NCBI GenBank assembly: GCA_003674045.1 | Contig: PENC01000009.1 | Span: forward strand, 1-64,000 | DNA from: Streptomyces griseocarneus | Lineage (GTDB): Bacteria > Actinomycetota > Actinomycetes > Streptomycetales > Streptomycetaceae | DNA length: 64,000 nucleotides | Direction: 5' to 3' | The notes under the pieces: generated by a model | The model's input: only the letters and a program-made list of their open reading frames with translations | The model's database searches: none | Told to the model about the DNA's origin: nothing | Shown here: positions 1 to 7,141 of the stretch, in pieces | How the letters are laid out: each line of letters begins with the position of its first letter | Numbering within the stretch: position 1 is the stretch's first letter | Translations under genes and position numbers: made by a program

Positions 1-1418
1 GCGACAAGGTCGCCGCCCGCCACATCGCCCAGCGCGCCGGCGCCCCGCTCGTCGCGGGCACCCCCGACCCGGTCTCGGGCGCGGAAGAGGTCGTGGCGTT
101 CGCGCGGGAACACGGCCTGCCGATCGCCATCAAGGCCGCCTTCGGCGGCGGCGGACGCGGCCTGAAGGTCGCCCGCACCCTCGAAGAGGTCCCCGAGCTC
201 TACGACTCCGCCGTCCGCGAGGCCGTCGCGGCCTTCGGGCGCGGCGAGTGCTTCGTCGAGCGCTACCTCGACCGCCCCCGCCACGTCGAGACCCAGTGCC
301 TGGCCGACAAGCACGGCAACGTCGTCGTGGTCTCCACCCGCGACTGCTCGCTCCAGCGCCGCCACCAGAAGCTGGTGGAGGAAGCCCCGGCACCGTTCCT
401 GACGGACGAGCAGAACGCCGAGCTCTACCGCGCCTCCAAGGCCATCCTCCGCGAGGCCGGCTACGAAGGCGCGGGCACCTGCGAGTTCCTCGTCGGCCAG
501 GACGGCACGATCTCCTTCCTCGAGGTCAACACCCGCCTCCAGGTCGAGCACCCGGTCACCGAAGAGGTCACCGGCATCGACCTCGTGCGCGAGATGTTCC
601 GCATCGCCGACGGCGAGGAACTCGGCTACGACGACCCCCAGCTGCGCGGCCACTCCTTCGAGTTCCGCATCAACGGCGAGGACCCGGGCCGTAACTTCCT
701 GCCCGCCCCCGGCACCGTCACCCGCTTCGACGCCCCCACCGGCCCCGGCGTGCGCCTCGACGCGGGCGTGGAGTCGGGTTCCGTGATCGGCCCGGCCTGG
801 GACTCCCTGCTGGCAAAGCTGATCGTCACCGGCGCCACCCGCGAGCAGGCCCTGCAGCGCGCCGCCCGCGCCCTGGGCGAGTTCACCGTCGAGGGCATGG
901 CCACCGCCATCCCCTTCCACCAGGCCGTCGTGACCGACCCCGCCTTCACCTCCGACCCCTTCCGCGTCCACACCCGCTGGATCGAGACGGAGTTCGACAA
1001 CACCATCCCGCCCTTCGCCGGTGCGGCCGCCGCCGACGAGGACGAGGCACCGGGCCGCGAGACCGTCGTGGTCGAGGTCGGCGGCAAGCGCCTGGAGGTC
1101 TCCCTCCCCTCCTCGCTGGGCATGACCATCGCCCGCACCGCCGCGGCCGGTGGCGCCAAGCCCAAGCGCCGCGCCACCAAGAAGGCCGGCTCCGCCGCCT
1201 CCGGCGATGCCCTGACCTCCCCGATGCAGGGCACCATCGTCAAGGTCGCCGTCGAAGAAGGCCAGGAAGTCGCCGCGGGCGACCTCATCGTCGTCCTCGA
1301 AGCCATGAAGATGGAACAGCCCCTCAACGCCCACAAGGCAGGCACCGTCAAGGGCATCACCGCCGAGGTCGGCGCCTCCGTCTCCTCCGGCGCCACCATC
1401 TGCGAAATCAAGGACTGA
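1..1418 (+). CDS. accA2: Acyl-CoA carboxylase alpha subunit (biotin carboxylase + biotin carrier), 5'-truncated by window edge
   Basis: The reading frame is open from base 3, so the N-terminus lies outside the window; 471 residues are visible. The ATP-grasp biotin carboxylase part shows the glycine-rich loop (GGGGRGLKVA), the catalytic stretch EVNTRLQVEHPVTEE and RINGEDP. After a linker rich in Ala, Lys and Arg comes a C-terminal biotinyl domain with EAMKMEQPL; the biotinylated Lys codon is 1308-1310. The family carboxylates biotin with ATP and bicarbonate and works with a separate beta (carboxyltransferase) subunit to make malonyl- or methylmalonyl-CoA. The symbol rests on synteny with the S. 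coelicolor region left of the afsQ locus; acetyl- versus propionyl-CoA preference cannot be read from this subunit. Confidence 0.95.
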   Translation, partial: DKVAARHIAQRAGAPLVAGTPDPVSGAEEVVAFAREHGLPIAIKAAFGGGGRGLKVARTLEEVPELYDSAVREAVAAFGRGECFVERYLDRPRHVETQCLADKHGNVVVVSTRDCSLQRRHQKLVEEAPAPFLTDEQNAELYRASKAILREAGYEGAGTCEFLVGQDGTISFLEVNTRLQVEHPVTEEVTGIDLVREMFRIADGEELGYDDPQLRGHSFEFRINGEDPGRNFLPAPGTVTRFDAPTGPGVRLDAGVESGSVIGPAWDSLLAKLIVTGATREQALQRAARALGEFTVEGMATAIPFHQAVVTDPAFTSDPFRVHTRWIETEFDNTIPPFAGAAAADEDEAPGRETVVVEVGGKRLEVSLPSSLGMTIARTAAAGGAKPKRRATKKAGSAASGDALTSPMQGTIVKVAVEEGQEVAAGDLIVVLEAMKMEQPLNAHKAGTVKGITAEVGASVSSGATICEIKD

Positions 1419-1478
1419 CAGTGAGGATGTGACGGGTCGGGGACCGACGTCCCGCCCGTAGCCCTTCGCGCACGTCTT

Positions 1479-1506
1479 CGGGCCCCGCCGTATCCGGCGG
1501 GGCCCG
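1479..1506. terminator. Rho-independent-type hairpin after accA2
   Basis: Perfect 12-bp inverted repeat (1479-1490 with 1495-1506) around a 4-nt loop, 60 bp after the carboxylase stop. There is no clear T-run, as is common in Streptomyces terminators. Confidence 0.75.
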
Positions 1507-1628
1507 AGGCATTTCCCGGGCGCTCCCTTGGGCCGTACGGCCCCGGGCAGTCCCCCGAACGATGGAACCTGGCGGTCGTGCCAGTGGCATTCTTTACTCA
1601 CGGGGAGTCACAGGGAGGATCGGCGGCA

Positions 1629-2243
1629 ATGACCACGGAGACCACGCAGGCGTCACCACGTCCCATGCGCGCGGATGCGCGGCGCAACTACGAGCGGCTG
1701 CTCGTGGAGGCCCGCACGGCTTTCACCGCGCACGGCACGGACGCCTCCCTGGAGGACATCGCCCGCCGCGCGGGTGTCGGCATCGGCACGCTCTACCGCC
1801 ACTTCCCCAACCGCACGGCCCTGATGAGCGCCGTCTTCCAGGGCGAGGTCGACGGGCTGCTCACCCGCTCCCGGGAACTGCTGGCCTCGCCCGAGCCCTG
1901 CCGGGCGCTCGTGGACTGGCTGCGGGCCATCGTGGCGCACGCCAGCACCTACCGGGGGCTGTCGCGCGCCCTGATGGCCGCGCAGAGCGACGAGGCGTCC
2001 GCGATGGCGCGGTGCAGCCTGCCGATGCGCGAGGCGGGCAGCGAGCTGCTCGCCCGCGCCCAGGGCGCCGGGGCCGTACGCGAGGACGTGGGCATCACGG
2101 ATCTGATGCAGCTGACCAACGCGATCTCCCTGGCCGTCGAGCAGTCGCCGGACGACCCCGGCCTCGCGGACCGGCTGCTGATGCTGACGCTCACCGGCCT
2201 CAGGGCGCCGGGCGGCGCCGGGACGACCTGCCCCGACGCCTGA
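1629..2243 (+). CDS. TetR/AcrR family transcriptional regulator
   Basis: A 204-residue protein with an N-terminal TetR helix-turn-helix (IARRAGVGIGTLYRHFPNR, about residues 35-55) and a helical ligand-binding C-terminal part. The ATG at 1629 is chosen over an upstream in-frame start at 1578 because CAGGGAGG lies 9-16 nt before it. The gene stands alone between the carboxylase terminator and a convergent DeoR gene, so its target cannot be inferred from an adjacent divergent partner. The effector is unknown. Confidence 0.9.
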   Translation: MTTETTQASPRPMRADARRNYERLLVEARTAFTAHGTDASLEDIARRAGVGIGTLYRHFPNRTALMSAVFQGEVDGLLTRSRELLASPEPCRALVDWLRAIVAHASTYRGLSRALMAAQSDEASAMARCSLPMREAGSELLARAQGAGAVREDVGITDLMQLTNAISLAVEQSPDDPGLADRLLMLTLTGLRAPGGAGTTCPDA

Positions 2244-2342
2244 CCGGCGCCTCTTCACACTTTCCGCACCGACCACACGCACCGGACCACGACGCGTCGG
2301 CGTCCGTCAGCGGTCCCGTCGGGTGATCCGTGCGGCGAACCG

Positions 2343-3356
2343 TCAGCGCCTCCGGGGCGCCAGGTCCGCCACCCGCGCCGTCGCCTGGTCGCCCATGGAG
2401 ACGGCACTGCGCAGCTGCGGGCCGCCCGGCCCGCCCTGCCCCGGCCCCGGCGACTGGCCGGGCCCGAGCGGGTGCGTACGCCGCTGCCCCGGCAGCGGGA
2501 CGTCCCGGCGGCGGGACGGCGGCACCGCCTCGCCCCCGCCCGCCACGCCCGCGGGCCCCGAGCCCGACCCCGCGCCGGGCCCGGCGACCGAGATGTGCAC
2601 GCCCTGGTCCGCCAGCGCCTGGAGCTCGGTGGCGGCCCGGTCGTCGTGCGGCGGGGGCTCGTCGGTCACCAGCCGGGTGATGACGTCGGTGGGCACCGTC
2701 TGGAACATGGTGTCGGTGCCCAGCTTGGTGTGGTCGGCGAGCACGACCACTTCCGCCGCCGCCTGGACCAGCGCCCGGTCCACGCTCGCGGAGAGCATGT
2801 TGGACGTGGACAGACCCCGCTCGGCGGTCAGCCCGCTTCCCGACAGGAACGCTCTCGACACCCGCAGCCCGTGCAGCGACTGCTCCGCCCCGCTGCCCAC
2901 CAGGGCGTAGTTGGAACCGCGCAGGGTGCCGCCGGTCATCACGACCTCGACCCGGTTGGCGTGCGCCAGCGCCTGCGCGACCAGCAGGGAATTGGTGACC
3001 ACGGTCAGGCCGGGCACACGCGCGAGCCGGCGGGCCAGCTCCTGCGTGGTGGTCCCGGCGCCGACGACCACGGCTTCGCCCTCCTCGACGAAGCCGGCCG
3101 CGAGGTCGGCGATGGCCGTCTTCTCCGCGGTCGCTAGATGGGATTTCTGCGGGAAGCCGGACTCCCTGGTGAATCCGCCCGGCAGCACCGCACCGCCGTG
3201 CCGGCGGTCGAGCAGTCCTTCTGCCTCCAGTGCCCGCACGTCCCGCCGTACGGTCACTTCGGAGGTCTGGACGACGCGGGCGAGCTCACGGAGCGAAACC
3301 GCCCCGTTGGCCCGCACCATTTCGAGGATCAATTGACGACGTTCTGCAGCGAACAC
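2343..3356 (-). CDS. DeoR/GlpR-type transcriptional regulator with low-complexity C-terminal tail
   Basis: The N-terminal DeoR winged helix (AERRQLILEMV ... TSEVTVRRDVRALEAEG) is followed by a DeoRC sugar-phosphate sensor domain (GAGTTTQELARRL, VVTNSLLVAQAL, LADHTKLG). The GTG at 3356 is preferred: TACTGT lies 7 nt upstream, the spacing expected of a leaderless transcript, and it sits next to the usual family start. An ATG at 3383 is the alternative. The DeoR fold ends near residue 255; about 80 further residues rich in Gly, Pro, Ser and Arg are unusual for this family. DeoR proteins usually sense phosphorylated sugars. Nucleoside genes lie nearby, but none of the palindromes found upstream of those genes is present at this gene. 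Confidence 0.9.
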   Translation of the reverse strand: MFAAERRQLILEMVRANGAVSLRELARVVQTSEVTVRRDVRALEAEGLLDRRHGGAVLPGGFTRESGFPQKSHLATAEKTAIADLAAGFVEEGEAVVVGAGTTTQELARRLARVPGLTVVTNSLLVAQALAHANRVEVVMTGGTLRGSNYALVGSGAEQSLHGLRVSRAFLSGSGLTAERGLSTSNMLSASVDRALVQAAAEVVVLADHTKLGTDTMFQTVPTDVITRLVTDEPPPHDDRAATELQALADQGVHISVAGPGAGSGSGPAGVAGGGEAVPPSRRRDVPLPGQRRTHPLGPGQSPGPGQGGPGGPQLRSAVSMGDQATARVADLAPRRR

Positions 3357-3489
3357 GAAACCGACAGTAACGCCAACGGCCATCCGTTTTCAGCAGGTTG
3401 CAGCAATTAACGGAAGTTGTCCGCTGCGGAACGTATGGCGTGGTATAGGGAATGTCGCGATCCGAGGGCGCACCCCGGCGCACCCCGCA

Positions 3490-3541
3490 CCCCTTTAGGG
3501 GCGCGGGGAACTGCGCGAGCAACCCCCACCGACCCGCAGCC
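3490..3541 (+). repeat. Dispersed intergenic repeat, copy 1
   Basis: Contains the core GGGGCGCGGGGAACTGCGCGA (3498-3518), followed by a conserved CCCCCACCGACCCGCAG tail. Short inverted CCCC/GGGG flanks could form a hairpin just past the stop of the flavoprotein gene. The same core recurs at six or more other sites in the window. Confidence 0.85.
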
Positions 3542-3567
3542 GCCGGACTACGGACGCGGGCAGACGC

Positions 3568-5016
3568 TCACGCCTCCCGCGGCGCCTTCCGCGTGTGCAG
3601 CTGCCGCGCGACCTCCGCCAACGACCCCGACAGCGACGGATACACGGTAAACGCGTTGGCGATCTGCTCCACGGTCAAGTTGTTGTCGACCGCGATCGAA
3701 ATGGGGTGAATCAGCTCGCTCGCGCGCGGCGCGACGACCACGCCGCCCACCACGATGCCCGTGCCCGGACGGCAGAACATCTTGACGAAGCCGTCCCGAA
3801 TACCCTGCATCTTCGCGCGCGGATTGCGCAGCAGCGGCAGCTTCACCACCCGGGCGTCAATCTTTCCGCTGTCGACGTCGGCCTGGGTATAGCCGACCGT
3901 CGCAATCTCCGGATCCGTAAATACGTTCGCGGATACAGCCTTGAGATTGAGCGGGGACACCGCGTCACCCAGGAAGTGGTACATCGCGATGCGGCCCTGC
4001 ATCGCCGCGACCGACGCGAGCGCCAGCACGCCGGTCACGTCACCGGCCGCGTAGACGCCCGGCGCGCTCGTGCGCGAGACCCGGTCCGTCCAGATGTGGC
4101 CCGACTCCTTCAGCCGGACCCCGGCCTCCTCCAGGCCGATGCCCTCGGTGTTGGGGATCGAGCCCACGGCCATCAGGCAGTGCGTACCCGTGATCACGCG
4201 GCCGTCGGCCAGCGTCACCTCGACGCGGTCGCCCACACGCTTCGCGGACTGCGCGCGCGACCGGGCCATCACGTTCATGCCGCGCCGCCGGAAGACGTCC
4301 TCCAGCACGGCCGCCGCGTCGGGGTCCTCGCCCGGCAGCACCCGGTCGCGCGAGGACACCAGCGTGACCTTCGAGCCCAGCGCCTGGTAGGCGCCCGCGA
4401 ACTCGGCACCCGTGACACCCGAGCCGACCACGATGAGCTCCTCGGGGAGCTCGTCCAGGTCGTAGACCTGCGTCCAGTTCAGGATGCGCTCGCCGTCCGG
4501 CAGCGCGTCCGGGATCTCGCGCGGGTGCGCGCCCGTGGCGATCAGCACCGCGTCCGCGGTGAGCGTCTCCTCGCTGCCGTCCGCGGTGGTGACGACGACG
4601 GTCCGCGAGCCGTCCGGACCCTGGTGCGGCTCCAGTCGGCCGCGCCCGCGCAGCACGCGCGCGCCCGCGCGCGTGACCGACGCCGTGATGTCGTGCGACT
4701 GCGCCAGCGCCAGGCGCTTCACGCGCCGGTTGACCTTGCCGAGATCCACGCCGACCACCCGGGCCGACTGCTCCAGCGGCGGCGTGTCGTCGGCGACGAT
4801 GATCCCCAGCTCCTCGTAGGAGGAGTCGAAGGTCGTCATCACCTCGGCCGTCGCAATGAGTGTCTTCGAGGGCACGCAGTCGGTCAGCACCGACGCCCCG
4901 CCCAGACCGTCGCAGTCGACGACGGTCACCTCCGCGCCGAGCTGCGCGGCGACGAGCGCCGCCTCATAGCCGCCGGGTCCGCCACCGATGATCACGATCC
5001 GAGTCACGTACTCCAT
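3568..5016 (-). CDS. lpdA: LpdA-type NAD(P)H:quinone reductase (pyridine nucleotide-disulfide oxidoreductase family)
   Basis: A 482-residue FAD/NAD(P)H flavoprotein: FAD-binding IIGGGPGGYEAA at the N-terminus, NAD-binding VVGSGVTGAEFAGAY, the second FAD motif GVYAAGDVTGV and a C-terminal dimerisation domain. True lipoamide dehydrogenases have a CxxxxC redox pair. Here the region reads GGASVLTDCVPSK, so only the second Cys remains and disulfide chemistry is unlikely. This matches the LpdA/quinone reductase branch known from mycobacteria. Start: ATG at 5016 (MEYVTRIVI); a GTG at 5007 is an alternative. The next gene is divergent. Confidence 0.88.
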   Translation of the reverse strand: MEYVTRIVIIGGGPGGYEAALVAAQLGAEVTVVDCDGLGGASVLTDCVPSKTLIATAEVMTTFDSSYEELGIIVADDTPPLEQSARVVGVDLGKVNRRVKRLALAQSHDITASVTRAGARVLRGRGRLEPHQGPDGSRTVVVTTADGSEETLTADAVLIATGAHPREIPDALPDGERILNWTQVYDLDELPEELIVVGSGVTGAEFAGAYQALGSKVTLVSSRDRVLPGEDPDAAAVLEDVFRRRGMNVMARSRAQSAKRVGDRVEVTLADGRVITGTHCLMAVGSIPNTEGIGLEEAGVRLKESGHIWTDRVSRTSAPGVYAAGDVTGVLALASVAAMQGRIAMYHFLGDAVSPLNLKAVSANVFTDPEIATVGYTQADVDSGKIDARVVKLPLLRNPRAKMQGIRDGFVKMFCRPGTGIVVGGVVVAPRASELIHPISIAVDNNLTVEQIANAFTVYPSLSGSLAEVARQLHTRKAPREA

Positions 5017-5274
5017 TGTCCCGCACCCATCAAAGCGACTTCTCCCGGGGCCCTCCCGGGGCTTGCGTCCCGCGTGCGGCGGGGCCGTTCCCGCGTCTTC
5101 TTCCTTCTTTTCCGGCTTTTCCGGATCCTTCTCCGGGTCCCTTCCCCGTCGGCGGGGCGGTCCGCGCGTCCGTACGTCCATCCGTGCGAGGACCGGCAGG
5201 AGGTTCCGGACGAACCCTCCTTCGAGACTGCCATCCCAAATGCCGTTCCGCCTCACTCCCGTACCCTCGGAGCC

Positions 5275-5712
5275 ATGTCGCTCTACGCCGCGTACGCCGG
5301 CAACCTCGACGCGCGGCTGATGTCCCGCCGCGCACCCCACTCGCCCCTGCGCGGCACGGGCTGGCTCGCCGACTGGCGGCTGACCTTCGGCGGGGAGCAG
5401 CTCGGCTGGGAGGGCGCCCTGGCCACCGTGGTCGAGGAGCCCCGGTCGCAGGTCTTCGTCGCGCTCTACGACATCGCTCCGATGGACGAGGAGTCGATGG
5501 ACCGCTGGGAGGGCGTCGGCCTCGGGATCTACCGCCGCATGCGGCTGCGGGTGCACACCCTGGACGGCGAGGAGACCGCCTGGGTGTACGTCCTCAACGG
5601 CTACGAGGGCGGCCTGCCCTCCGCCCGCTATCTGGGTGAGATCGCCGACGCCGCCGAGTCTGCCGGGGCTCCGCACGACTATGTGATGGAGTTGCGGAAG
5701 CGGCCCTGCTAG
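5275..5712 (+). CDS. Gamma-glutamylcyclotransferase (GGCT/AIG2-like fold) protein
   Basis: A 145-residue protein beginning SLYAAYAGNLD, a variant of the Y-x-S-N-L signature of the GGCT-like fold, followed by W-E-G-rich strands (MDRWEGVGLGIY) and an Ala-Trp-Val-Tyr strand. Family members cyclise gamma-glutamyl compounds or act as gamma-glutamylamine cyclotransferases; the substrate here is unknown. The usual Ser of Y-G-S-N is replaced (Y-A-G-N). It is divergent from the LpdA-like gene and co-directional with pnp. Confidence 0.82.
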   Translation: MSLYAAYAGNLDARLMSRRAPHSPLRGTGWLADWRLTFGGEQLGWEGALATVVEEPRSQVFVALYDIAPMDEESMDRWEGVGLGIYRRMRLRVHTLDGEETAWVYVLNGYEGGLPSARYLGEIADAAESAGAPHDYVMELRKRPC

Positions 5713-5745
5713 GGGCTCCCCGCCGGGGCCGGGGACGGGGCCGTG

Positions 5746-5780
5746 GTGTCTTATGACGAATTCATCTCGTCATAAGACAC
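5746..5780. promoter_or_regulatory. Perfect 14-bp inverted repeat upstream of pnp
   Basis: Arms GTGTCTTATGACGA (5746-5759) and its exact reverse complement (5767-5780) are separated by 7 nt. It is notably AT-rich for this genome. It could be the terminator of the GGCT gene, but there is no GC-rich stem and no T-run. The composition and its place 35 bp before the pnp operator suit a protein-binding site equally well. Confidence 0.5.
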
Positions 5781-5812
5781 AAAGCAACAATCGGAACACC
5801 GTCACCAGCGAC

Positions 5813-5844
5813 ATCTACGCGCGTAGGCGAAGAGCGGCTACCCT
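5813..5844 (+). promoter_or_regulatory. pnp promoter with palindromic operator CTACGCGCGTAG
   Basis: The 12-bp palindrome at 5815-5826 (5'-flanked by AT) is followed by a TACCCT -10 box at 5839-5844 placed 7 nt before the GTG start, implying a leaderless transcript. The palindrome covers the expected -35 region, so a bound protein should block RNA polymerase. The same palindrome occurs at deoC, add, the ABC transporter and the BMP lipoprotein gene. Confidence 0.75.
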
Positions 5845-5851
5845 CGTCCGC

Positions 5852-6667
5852 GTGAACGCATCAGTTACCCCCCAGACCGACCCGTACGCCGCGGCCGACG
5901 CCGCCGCCGCTCGCCTCCGCGAGCTCACGGGCGCCGAGACCCACGACGTCGCCCTGGTGATGGGCTCCGGATGGGTTCCCGCCACCGAGGCCCTCGGCGC
6001 CCCCGAGATCGAGTTCCCCGTCACCGAGCTGCCCGGCTTCTCCGCCGCGGCCGTCGCGGGCCACGCGGGCACCATTCGCTCGTACAAGGTCAACGACAAG
6101 CGCGTGCTCGTCTTCCTCGGCCGTACGCACTACTACGAGGGCCGCGGCGTCGCCTCGGTCGTCCACGGTGTGCGCACCTCCGTCGCCGCGGGCTGCAAGA
6201 CCGTCGTCCTCACCAACGGCTGCGGTGGCCTGCGCGAGGGCATGCGCCCCGGTCAGCCGGTGCTGATCAGCGACCACATCAACCTCACGGCGACCTCGCC
6301 GATCGTCGGCGCCAACTTCGTCGACCTGACCGACCTGTACTCGCAGCGCCTGCGCGAGCTGTGCAAGGAGGTGGACGCCACCCTGGAGGAGGGCGTCTAC
6401 GTCCAGTTCCCCGGCCCGCACTACGAGACGCCGGCCGAGATCCGCATGATCCGTACGCTGGGTGCGGACCTGGTGGGCATGTCCACCACGCTGGAGGCCA
6501 TCGCGGCGCGTGAGGCCGGTGCCGAGGTGCTGGGCATCTCGCTGGTGACGAACCTCGCGGCCGGCATGACGGGCGAGCCCCTCAACCACGAGGAGGTCCT
6601 CCAGGCCGGTCGCGACTCGGCGACGGCGATGGGGCGCCTGCTGGCGTCGGTGCTGGACCGCCTGTAA
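5852..6667 (+). CDS. Purine nucleoside phosphorylase (trimeric class)
   Basis: A 271-residue enzyme that splits (deoxy)inosine or (deoxy)guanosine with phosphate into base and (deoxy)ribose-1-phosphate. Visible family features: VMGSGW near the N-terminus (phosphate loop), GRTHYYEG, TNGCGGL, the signature FPGPHYETPAEIRM and a base-contacting Asn in SLVTNLAAG. The GTG at 5852 is chosen because an upstream in-frame start would include the operator and promoter; the N-terminal residues from there also suit the family. The phosphohexomutase downstream and deoC would consume its pentose-1-phosphate product. Confidence 0.93.
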   Translation: MNASVTPQTDPYAAADAAAARLRELTGAETHDVALVMGSGWVPATEALGAPEIEFPVTELPGFSAAAVAGHAGTIRSYKVNDKRVLVFLGRTHYYEGRGVASVVHGVRTSVAAGCKTVVLTNGCGGLREGMRPGQPVLISDHINLTATSPIVGANFVDLTDLYSQRLRELCKEVDATLEEGVYVQFPGPHYETPAEIRMIRTLGADLVGMSTTLEAIAAREAGAEVLGISLVTNLAAGMTGEPLNHEEVLQAGRDSATAMGRLLASVLDRL

Positions 6668-6706
6668 GTCGATTCCGGGGTCTCCGTCCGCGGGCCGGGG
6701 GCGGGA

Positions 6707-6836
6707 CCTCCGGCCGGGAACCTGGAACGCGGTGCGTGCGGCCGATCCGTACAGAGAGCCGTGATTCATGCACCGTCGTTCCAGAACCCGCCCTCCGGCC
6801 CCACCCCCTCCACCGGACGTCGGCTGTCCGAGCCGG
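6707..6836 (+). repeat. Palindromic repeat element (third, diverged copy of the element in the 8858/9519 inverted repeats)
   Basis: Shares the order ACCTCCGGCCGG / GCGGTGCGTGCGGCCGAT / GCACCGTCGTT / CCTCCGGCC with the arms at 8925-9027 and 9547-9655. The ends are mutually complementary, so one strand can fold into a long hairpin. Here a forward copy of the GGGGCGCGGGG repeat follows it, whereas in the later arms that repeat precedes it in the opposite orientation. Confidence 0.7.
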
Positions 6837-6848
6837 GGCGCCGGGCGC

Positions 6849-6901
6849 GCCCCGTCAGGGGCGCGGGGAACTGCGCGACCGGCCACAGCGGACCCGCAGC
6901 C
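6849..6901 (+). repeat. Dispersed intergenic repeat, copy 2
   Basis: Core GGGGCGCGGGGAACTGCGCGA at 6858-6878 with flanking CGCCCCGTC and GACCCGCAGC. It lies in the 474-bp gap between pnp and the phosphohexomutase gene, which otherwise holds the palindromic element before it and a short hairpin after it. Confidence 0.85.
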
Positions 6902-6941
6902 GCGAGCGGAGATCGCGTGGCACCCCGGTGGGCACGGGGGT

Positions 6942-6962
6942 CCTGGGGGCGCAGCCCCCAGG
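6942..6962. terminator. Short GC hairpin in pnp-pmm gap
   Basis: Perfect 9-bp stem (CCTGGGGGC / GCCCCCAGG) with a 3-nt loop. It is a recurrent Streptomyces intergenic hairpin and may end pnp transcription. Confidence 0.5.
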
Positions 6963-7141
6963 GACGCGGCCGCAGGCGCCGGCAAGCGCCCGGCACGGGA
7001 ACCGCACCCACCCCATACGGAGTATGAGGGTGAGATTCACCGCCCCACCCCAAGGGCAACGATGCAACACCGGGTCACGGGCCCGCCCGGCAAGCGCAGC
7101 GCCCCGCACCCAGACAACTCAACCCCTCCGGAGGAGAACCC

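Noticed and set aside
3595..5712. A 705-residue + strand frame across the LpdA-like gene
   Set aside because: Only its last 145 codons (from 5275) encode a real GGCT-like protein; the rest is antisense to the flavoprotein and rich in Arg and His.
6960..7080. Possible tRNA-like sequence in the gap before the phosphohexomutase gene
   Set aside because: Short palindromes are present, but no acceptor stem, TTCGA-type T-loop and anticodon arm with correct spacing could be built.
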